Of a stretch of DNA of 12,560 nt, positions 7,157-12,560 are shown in pieces. The stretch's first letter is position 1. Every line of letters starts with the position of its first letter. The position numbers and the translations under genes were made by a program. Source of the DNA: Candidatus Mcinerneyibacteriota bacterium (GTDB taxonomy: Bacteria; AUK180; JAQVHJ01); assembly GCA_030630935.1 (NCBI GenBank), contig DAOVMD010000036.1, forward strand, positions 1 through 12,560. Reading direction: 5' to 3'. The notes beneath the pieces are model-generated. The model did not search any database. It saw nothing but the letters and a program-made list of their open reading frames with translations, and was not told the DNA's origin.

Positions 7157-7669
7157 ATGTATAGTTCAGAAATTCTAACAAAGGGTCTTCGACTAAGTAA
7201 TAAAAAGAAGGATTTAATACGAGAAATTTCAGGAGAAATTCTCATGTTTTTATTAGAGAGATTTAATTTGGAATATGAGATTAATGAGAAGAGGTATATG
7301 AAACTAAGAAACTCAAAACTTTTACTGAATATCCTGATTACGACTCAATACGGGATCAAGCGAATTAATAAGAAGTTTAGAGATTTAAATAAATCGACAA
7401 ATGTTTTAAGTTTCAGTTATATCACTGCTCCTCAGGAATTAATATTTTTAATGGATGAAACCATTTTAATAGGCGAAATTATACTCAATTGGGAAGATGT
7501 TTTATCTGATTCCGGACCTCATCAAATTGAGTTAAGGGAATCATTGTTGAATTTACTTTCGCACAGTATTTTACATATTTTTGGTTTTAGTCATTCAGAT
7601 AAAGCGAGTTTAAGGAAGATGGAAATAGAAAAGGCTAAAATATTAAAAGAATTAAAATTAAGTACTTAG
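7157..7669 (+). CDS. ybeY: Endoribonuclease YbeY (16S rRNA maturation)
   Basis: This is a single-strand-specific metallo-endoribonuclease acting in 16S rRNA 3'-end processing and 70S quality control. From ATG 7157 (170 aa) it shows FRDLNKSTNVLSFSY (74-88), matching the family stretch that includes the conserved Arg and TNVLSFP. It also has IGEIIL (105-110) and the metal-binding triad His136, His140, His146 in HSILHIFGFSH. Compared with the common HGxLHLxGYDH form, Gly after the first His and Asp before the last His are both Ser. The start is uncertain: ATGs at 7088, 7091 and 7127 and a TTG at 7058 are in frame but would overlap pgpH, and family similarity begins only near residue 12. No clear SD precedes any of them; 7157 lies 4 nt after the pgpH stop, suiting reinitiation. 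Confidence 0.88.
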   Translation: MYSSEILTKGLRLSNKKKDLIREISGEILMFLLERFNLEYEINEKRYMKLRNSKLLLNILITTQYGIKRINKKFRDLNKSTNVLSFSYITAPQELIFLMDETILIGEIILNWEDVLSDSGPHQIELRESLLNLLSHSILHIFGFSHSDKASLRKMEIEKAKILKELKLST

Positions 7670-7674
7670 AATCT

Positions 7675-7682
7675 AAGGAGGT
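7675..7682 (+). promoter_or_regulatory. Strong ribosome binding site for vatB
   Basis: AAGGAGGT at 7675-7682 is a full anti-SD match, with AGGAGG ending 5 nt before the ATG at 7687. It is by far the best SD in the window and fixes this start. It lies in the widest gap between the forward genes (17 bp), so the ATPase genes can be translated independently of upstream coupling. Confidence 0.85.
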
Positions 7683-7686
7683 ATAA

Positions 7687-9111
7687 ATGGTTAAGGAATA
7701 TAAAACCGCTCGAGAAGTAGTTGGACCTTTAATGTTAGTTGAGAAGGTTTCCGGTGTCAAGTACGAAGAACTGGTAGAGATCGAGCTTCAGTCCGGAGAG
7801 ATTCGCCACGGCAAGGTTCTGGAGATTGACAGGGACAGAGCTCTTGTTCAATTATTTGAAGGCGCTTCCGGGGTAAATGTATTTACAAGTAAAATTAGGT
7901 TTTTAGGTAAAGGCTTAGAAATTGGTTTATCTCAGGATATTCTTGGTCGGGTTTTTGATGGTCAAGGCAGACCAATTGATAAGGGTCCGGAGATCATTCC
8001 GGAAGTAAAGCTTGATATCAATGGGAGCCCCATTAATCCATACGCGAGAAATTATCCTTCGGAGTTTATTCAAACGGGAATTACCGGGATTGACGGGTTA
8101 AATACTCTTGTTCGTGGACAAAAACTTCCGATCTTCTCCGGTGCTGGTCTTCCTCACGCTCAAATGGCCGCTCAACTCGCCCGCCAATCATCAGTTGTGG
8201 GATCAAAAGAAGAGTTTGCAGTTGTTTTTGGGGCGATGGGAATTACTTTTGAGGAAGCAGATTTCTTTATTTCAGATTTCAAAAGGACAGGGGCAATTGA
8301 AAGGGCAGTTTTATTTATTAACCTGGCAAGTGACCCAGCGATTGAACGTATTGCATTACCACGGCTTGCATTAACTGCAGCTGAATACCTTGCTTTTGAA
8401 AAGGGTTACCATGTTCTTGTAATTTTAACTGACTTAACAAATTATTGTGAAGCATTACGTGAGATTTCTGCTGCACGAAAAGAGGTTCCCGGGCGAAGAG
8501 GTTATCCCGGATATATGTACACTGACCTATCAACTATTTATGAGCGCGCCGGTAGGATCAAAGGTAAATCCGGTTCAATAACCCAGATACCTATTCTCAC
8601 AATGCCGGAGGATGATAAAACGCATCCAGTCGCGGACTTAACAGGCTATATTACAGAAGGTCAGATAATCCTATCCCGATCTCTCCATAAAAAGAATATT
8701 TATCCGCCGATTGATGCTCAAGCATCTTTATCAAGGTTGAAGGATAAAGGGATTGGTGCCGGTAAAACAAGGGAAGATCATTCGGATTTATTTAATCAGT
8801 TATTTGCTGCTTATGCCCGGGGTTTAGAAGCCCGGGAACTATCGGTCATTCTCGGAGAAGGCGCACTTTCTAAAATGGATAAATTATACCTTATATTCGG
8901 AGATTATTTTGAAAGGAAATATATTAATCAAGGAGAAGAAGAAAATCGTACAATCAAAGAAACTCTTGATATTGGTTGGAAATTATTGGGTTTGTTGCCG
9001 AAGATTGAATTAAAGAGAGTCCGGGATGAATATATAGAAAAATATTTCAAGGCGACAACCGAGGAAGACCTACTGATTTATAGCGAAGAGAAATTCACAC
9101 AAAATATTTAA
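7687..9111 (+). CDS. atpB (vatB/ntpB): V-type ATP synthase/ATPase subunit B
   Basis: This is the non-catalytic regulatory subunit of the V1/A1 head, alternating with catalytic subunit A in a hexamer at the cytoplasmic face of the membrane. The 474-aa length is close to Thermus B (about 478). It has an N-terminal beta-barrel (1-75), then [20 protein letters not shown] (125-144) and SGAGLPHAQ (151-159), which replaces the canonical P-loop in B subunits, then the C-terminal helical domain. The degenerate P-loop separates it from subunit A, F1-beta and FliI. Subunit D follows after 11 bp, as in standard A-B-D gene order, but subunit A is absent directly upstream, where ybeY sits. Whether the enzyme pumps H+ or Na+ cannot be judged without subunit K. 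Confidence 0.96.
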   Translation: MVKEYKTAREVVGPLMLVEKVSGVKYEELVEIELQSGEIRHGKVLEIDRDRALVQLFEGASGVNVFTSKIRFLGKGLEIGLSQDILGRVFDGQGRPIDKGPEIIPEVKLDINGSPINPYARNYPSEFIQTGITGIDGLNTLVRGQKLPIFSGAGLPHAQMAAQLARQSSVVGSKEEFAVVFGAMGITFEEADFFISDFKRTGAIERAVLFINLASDPAIERIALPRLALTAAEYLAFEKGYHVLVILTDLTNYCEALREISAARKEVPGRRGYPGYMYTDLSTIYERAGRIKGKSGSITQIPILTMPEDDKTHPVADLTGYITEGQIILSRSLHKKNIYPPIDAQASLSRLKDKGIGAGKTREDHSDLFNQLFAAYARGLEARELSVILGEGALSKMDKLYLIFGDYFERKYINQGEEENRTIKETLDIGWKLLGLLPKIELKRVRDEYIEKYFKATTEEDLLIYSEEKFTQNI

Positions 9112-9122
9112 CGGAGAACTTG

Positions 9123-9749
9123 ATGAAGATAAAAATTATCGCGACAAGAATGGAGCTTCTCCGGTTAAAGCGGAGGTTGGTTTTAGCAAAGAAAGGCCAT
9201 AAGCTCTTAAAAGAGAAACTTGAAGAATTGATGCGGCAATTTATTTTATGTGTAAATCGCTTTAAAGGAATCAGGGGAAATATTAAGGAATTACTTCAAA
9301 TTGGCCATCAGAATTTTGTGAAGGCGCGAGCCACCGTTCCGAAAGAATATATTGAATCTGCTTTAAGTGTGACGGATGCAAAAACTGAATTGAAATTGGA
9401 TTCTGCTTATATCTTAAATATCCAAATTCCCAAATTGAAAATTGAAGTAAAAGGAGACATTCATTCCTATGGTTTTAGAGATACGTCGGTATCTCTTGAT
9501 AAAGCGTTATCATCATATTATGAGGTATTTGAGGATATGATAAAGTTAGCTGAACTTGAAAAGACTATTTATTTAATTGCACTTGAAATAGAAAAAACCC
9601 GCCGTAGGGTTAATGCATTAGAATATATTCTTATTCCTAATATTGCTGATGCAATCAAAGTAATTTCTATGAAGTTAGACGAGCGTGAGCGTGCGAATTT
9701 AACAAGGTTAATGAAAATTAAAGATATTATCCAAAAAAGAAAACAATAA
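9123..9749 (+). CDS. atpD (vatD/ntpD): V-type ATP synthase/ATPase subunit D
   Basis: This is the central-stalk rotor subunit that turns inside the A3B3 head and couples it to the membrane ring. The N-terminus contains the family signature TRMELLRLKRRL followed by LAKKGHKLLKEK. A second long helix near the C-terminus (RRRVNALEYILIPNI, then DERERANLTRLMKIKD) completes the antiparallel coiled-coil typical of subunit D. The length of 208 aa is normal. An in-frame TTG sits at 9120, but ATG 9123 is preferred because GGAGA (9113-9117) is then 5 nt upstream. It follows vatB by 11 bp and is the last recognisable ATPase gene here. Confidence 0.94.
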   Translation: MKIKIIATRMELLRLKRRLVLAKKGHKLLKEKLEELMRQFILCVNRFKGIRGNIKELLQIGHQNFVKARATVPKEYIESALSVTDAKTELKLDSAYILNIQIPKLKIEVKGDIHSYGFRDTSVSLDKALSSYYEVFEDMIKLAELEKTIYLIALEIEKTRRRVNALEYILIPNIADAIKVISMKLDERERANLTRLMKIKDIIQKRKQ

Positions 9750-9761
9750 AAAGGGGATGCT

Positions 9762-10760
9762 ATGAGACTTCCAAGAAAAAAAATATTTATTGAAAATGTT
9801 AATCTGCTTTATATTGATATTCAAAAAATTATCCAGTTAAGCCAGACGGATCGCCGGGCAAAAATCGATGGTTACCTGTCAGTAATCTATCCCGGAGTTC
9901 AAGATATTATTTTTTTCCGAAAAGGTGAGATGATTAATGCTGGAACTTTTTCAGGTCAGGAGAAGAACCCTGTAAGTGTATTTAAAGCACTGGACAAGAT
10001 GAAGTTAAAAGATGATGATGGAGCTCTTTTTTATTCTGAAGTCGAAGAGGATTTATTAAAGCTCTTAATTGCTATATTTTATATTGAACCGAAACACAAG
10101 AACTTGAGTTCAAAATATACAAATATTCGAAAGCTATTTGAGGTAATTCAAAAGAATAAATTTGAAGGATTTCTTGAGTTTGATATTAATAACGGGTTAA
10201 ATTTTATTGAGTTCTCTGGTGAAATTCTGGGTGGGGCATATTTCTGTGATGATGTAGAAGAACCCCTGAGTGAGGTTTTGTCCAGGGGTGATGACCAGAT
10301 GATAATTGAAAGTGTAATTTCTCTAATTGAAAATTATGAAACAGAAGTTTTAGTTAATATCTACAATAAAGTTGATGAGTTTAAAGTTCAAGTTTCTCCT
10401 GCGCAGATTCAACTACTTGAGAAAGCCGTAAATTCAATCATTGAAGGTGTTTCAAAAGCAATCGGTGTGGCAAATACAGTAGATTATATAAAACTTTCTC
10501 TTGAAGAAGTAACGGCTAAATATTCATTCCTGAAAGATGTTGCTCTGACTGAAAATTCTTGTGTTCTCGAGAAGGTTTTTGCAGAACCTGAAATGTTCAT
10601 TAAAAGTATAGCTGAATGGATAAATAATTTTATTGATAAAGCAAGTTTGTCTTTAGGGGAAAAGACATTTGAAGTAACTTTTAATTGTATTAAAGATATG
10701 AGATTTGCACTTGAGAAATTACATTTCTTTAATTATTCTTACTTGAAATCAATGCTATAA
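9762..10760 (+). CDS. Hypothetical protein with two DUF4388/PATAN-like repeats
   Basis: I do not recognise this 332-aa protein at family level. Two segments resemble each other in pattern: residues about 12-62 (ending IIFFRKGEMINAGTF) and about 121-163 (LFEVIQKNKFEGFLEFD, then IEFSGEILGGAYF). Each shows a helix, then a GxL beta-strand, then a hydrophobic strand, 'G-E-I/M' turn and a short Ala/Gly-rich strand, as in DUF4388/PATAN domains of bacterial signalling proteins. The rest (about 165-332) is predicted mainly helical and acidic. There is no signal peptide, membrane helix or Cys cluster, so it is probably cytosolic. An SD (AAGGGGAT, 9751-9758) precedes the ATG. It lies 12 bp after vatD, and its TAA overlaps the next ATG by 1 nt, tying its expression to the radical SAM gene. 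The domain assignment is weak. Confidence 0.75.
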   Translation: MRLPRKKIFIENVNLLYIDIQKIIQLSQTDRRAKIDGYLSVIYPGVQDIIFFRKGEMINAGTFSGQEKNPVSVFKALDKMKLKDDDGALFYSEVEEDLLKLLIAIFYIEPKHKNLSSKYTNIRKLFEVIQKNKFEGFLEFDINNGLNFIEFSGEILGGAYFCDDVEEPLSEVLSRGDDQMIIESVISLIENYETEVLVNIYNKVDEFKVQVSPAQIQLLEKAVNSIIEGVSKAIGVANTVDYIKLSLEEVTAKYSFLKDVALTENSCVLEKVFAEPEMFIKSIAEWINNFIDKASLSLGEKTFEVTFNCIKDMRFALEKLHFFNYSYLKSML

Positions 10761-12019
10761 TGTTTTTTAAGTTATTTTTATTTCTAATGCCACGAAAAGT
10801 CAAAGAGTTTTTTAAGAAATTAATAAAGAATATATTAAGAGACGAGTTCGACAAGAAATATCTGCCGGAAGTAGAAATGAAAATTGATCGAACAGAGCAG
10901 AAACTTTTTCATCAAATTAAGAACCAGAATTTTCAACTTTCAAAATTAGCAGTCACAGATAAGAATTCCAAAATACAACATTATCCCCTGTCAGTTTATT
11001 TAGAGACATCCTTAAAATGTAATTTAAAATGTATCATGTGTCCGGGACATTCTTTTAACAAAGAAGATAAAACAAAAGGACAAGATTTCGGAATACTCTC
11101 CCCAGAAATATTTAAGAAGATAACACCCTTATTCCCGTATTTGGATAGATGTATTTTGTCCGGAGACGGAGAACCTTTTTTGAATATGCACTTATTAAAA
11201 TATTTAAAAGAACTAAAAAGACATCAAATATTTGTAGGTTTTATTACTAATGGAATTCTTTTGAAAAAAGAGACGGCAACTAAATTAATTGAATTGGGGG
11301 TTGATCAAATTACCTTTTCCATTGATAGTCTTGAAAAAGAACTTTATGAAAAAATACGAGTAAATGCAAAGTTTGAAATTTTAATGGAAAATATAAAGTA
11401 CCTTTTCTCTGAGAAAGAGAGGTTGAACGGTTTGAAAACGAATATAACGATTGCAGCAGTTTTAATGCGAAGCAATTATAAGGAGATGAGAAAATTTATT
11501 AAATTTGCAAGTGACTGGGGAATTAATCAGGTTCTTTTTAATCCTTTAATCCGATATCCAGATGATAGATATCTTCGTTTTTATGATGATAATTGCTTGA
11601 CTGAAGAAAACTTACAGAATCTTAAAACAGAGATTCCGGATTTAATTGATTATAGCAGGAAGTTGAGAGTGGATTTTGTTTTAGCTTTTTTCCCCGGAAT
11701 TCGAGATCTCCCGGAAAGAAAAAAATTTAAAGGAGACATCATCTGTTCGGAGCCATGGACTACTATGTTTATAACCTGGGATGGACATGTAAGAACCTGC
11801 TGTTTAAATGAAACATCTCTGGGTTTTTTAAAAGAAGATTCAATTGAAAATATTTGGTTTTCTAAAAAATATCAAGATTTAAGAGATGAAATTACTTCGG
11901 GGAAAATTGTAAATCCTTTTTGTGTGAATTGTATAAAAACTTCAAGACAGGATTTTATTATTAATGAGATTGAAAAGATATTATTTTCTATGCGGGAGTT
12001 TTTAGAACAAACTTGGTGA
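10760..12019 (+). CDS. Radical SAM protein with SPASM-type auxiliary cluster domain
   Basis: This is a predicted [4Fe-4S] enzyme that cleaves S-adenosylmethionine to start radical chemistry; the substrate is unknown. Of 419 aa, residues 1-70 are a basic, partly hydrophobic N-terminal extension (MFFKLFLFLMPRKVKEFFKK) that may contact membrane or partner. The radical SAM barrel starts with Cys87, Cys91 and Cys94 (CNLKCIMC), then SGDGEPF (134-140), FITNGILL and QITFSIDS. The C-terminal SPASM/Twitch-like region has Cys329, WDGHVRTCC (Cys347, Cys348), ENIW (363-366) and Cys388/Cys391 (CVNC), the pattern of an auxiliary Fe-S cluster. SPASM enzymes often modify peptides or proteins, but no small precursor gene is visible. 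The ATG overlaps the upstream stop by 1 nt (TAATG) with no SD, so translation is probably coupled. An in-frame ATG at 10787 is a less likely alternative. Confidence 0.92.
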   Translation: MFFKLFLFLMPRKVKEFFKKLIKNILRDEFDKKYLPEVEMKIDRTEQKLFHQIKNQNFQLSKLAVTDKNSKIQHYPLSVYLETSLKCNLKCIMCPGHSFNKEDKTKGQDFGILSPEIFKKITPLFPYLDRCILSGDGEPFLNMHLLKYLKELKRHQIFVGFITNGILLKKETATKLIELGVDQITFSIDSLEKELYEKIRVNAKFEILMENIKYLFSEKERLNGLKTNITIAAVLMRSNYKEMRKFIKFASDWGINQVLFNPLIRYPDDRYLRFYDDNCLTEENLQNLKTEIPDLIDYSRKLRVDFVLAFFPGIRDLPERKKFKGDIICSEPWTTMFITWDGHVRTCCLNETSLGFLKEDSIENIWFSKKYQDLRDEITSGKIVNPFCVNCIKTSRQDFIINEIEKILFSMREFLEQTW

Positions 12020-12560
12020 CTTCAGCAAGCTTTTCTGAGAATATTATAAAATCCTCACTCCTCAATCCTGCAATTCCAAGGTATATATGCGGTTTATTCT
12101 CTCCGTGAAAATCTGATCCACCAGTGATAATCAAAGAATTATTAGAAGCAAGTGTTATCAACTGTGAGATATATTCTTCTGAATGTGAAGGGTAGTATGC
12201 TTCAATTCCTAAAATACCAACTTCAATAGCTTCACGAATTATCTTTTCCCTGATCTTTTCTTCAATTAAACCGGGATGTGCAAGGACAGGCATTCCTCCC
12301 CACTCAAGAACCTTTTTTATTAGAAATTGATGAGAATGCCTTTCTTTCTTTTCATAGATGGGAGCATCTTTCCTCAGGTATTTTACAAATGCTTCCTTAA
12401 CTGTTGAGACATACCCTTTTTTTAACATTGCTGCTGCAAGGTGTGGCCTTCCAACTGCACCTTTATCGCCTTGCTTCTCTACTAAAACTTCTTCGACCGA
12501 AACAGGAATTCCAAACTCGTTCGTTTTTTTACACATTTTAACAATTGCATTCATTCTATG
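11988..12560 (-). CDS. PHP-domain phosphoesterase, TrpH/RNase AM-like (5' part outside window)
   Basis: The C-terminal 190 residues or so of a metal-dependent PHP phosphoesterase are present; relatives include E. coli YciV/RNase AM, a 5'-3' exonuclease. Visible motifs are GRPHLA, PVLAHPG, GIEAYYPSHS and GGSDFHG, all metal-binding or family signatures. The reading frame stays open to the window edge (two codons, His-Arg, before the ATG at 12552-12554). Full family members have about 280 aa with an N-terminal HxHxxxSDG motif, which is not in the window, so the real start lies beyond 12560. The stop at 11988-11990 lies inside the radical SAM gene, giving a 32-bp tail-to-tail overlap. It is on the opposite strand and belongs to another transcription unit. 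Confidence 0.9.
   Translation of the reverse strand, partial: HRMNAIVKMCKKTNEFGIPVSVEEVLVEKQGDKGAVGRPHLAAAMLKKGYVSTVKEAFVKYLRKDAPIYEKKERHSHQFLIKKVLEWGGMPVLAHPGLIEEKIREKIIREAIEVGILGIEAYYPSHSEEYISQLITLASNNSLIITGGSDFHGENKPHIYLGIAGLRSEDFIIFSEKLAEVTKFVLKTPA

Noticed and set aside
7687-9111. Alternative identity as F1-ATPase alpha/beta or flagellar/T3SS ATPase FliI
   Set aside because: The degenerate nucleotide loop SGAGLPH and subunit D downstream are specific to V-type subunit B.
1-12560. CRISPR array, insertion sequence or prophage
   Set aside because: No regularly spaced repeats, transposase, integrase or phage genes are seen, and the gene order is compact and chromosomal.

Overview
The window is AT-rich bacterial DNA using the standard code: TGA ends phoH and the radical SAM gene, and TGG encodes Trp. 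It holds nine tightly packed forward genes (425-12019) and the 3' part of one convergent gene (11988-12560). A V-type ATPase, a PilB/GspE-type pilus ATPase and a bacterial-type AspRS occur together with a PhoH/PgpH/YbeY core. That fits a deep-branching or candidate-phylum bacterium (WOR-3-, Cloacimonadota- or similar FCB-like). The placement is a low-confidence inference from gene content alone.

Region 1-424 has no gene. It carries short inverted repeats, a GTCTC-containing tandem repeat and, at its right end, a near-consensus extended -10 sigma70-type promoter. A (TA)7 tract and a closely spaced Shine-Dalgarno (SD) sequence follow. This promoter appears to drive everything downstream, because no later gap exceeds 17 bp and I see no internal terminator.

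Region 425-7669: pilB (pilus/secretion ATPase with a probable c-di-GMP-binding MshEN N-terminus) abuts aspS, which overlaps phoH, which overlaps a 7TMR-HDED/PgpH-type HD phosphohydrolase, followed at once by ybeY. These genes have weak or no SD sequences and appear to rely on translational coupling. PhoH-PgpH-YbeY is a known conserved neighbourhood linking RNA/ribosome quality control with c-di-AMP turnover.

Region 7687-12019: SD-led V-type ATPase subunits B and D, without A, E, I or K nearby. Next comes an unrecognised 332-aa protein with two repeats resembling the DUF4388/PATAN fold. It is translationally coupled (1-nt TAATG overlap) to a radical SAM/SPASM protein. This last pair is the least explained part of the window.

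Region 11988-12560: reverse-strand PHP-domain phosphoesterase (TrpH/RNase AM type), cut by the window edge and overlapping the radical SAM gene tail to tail by 32 bp.
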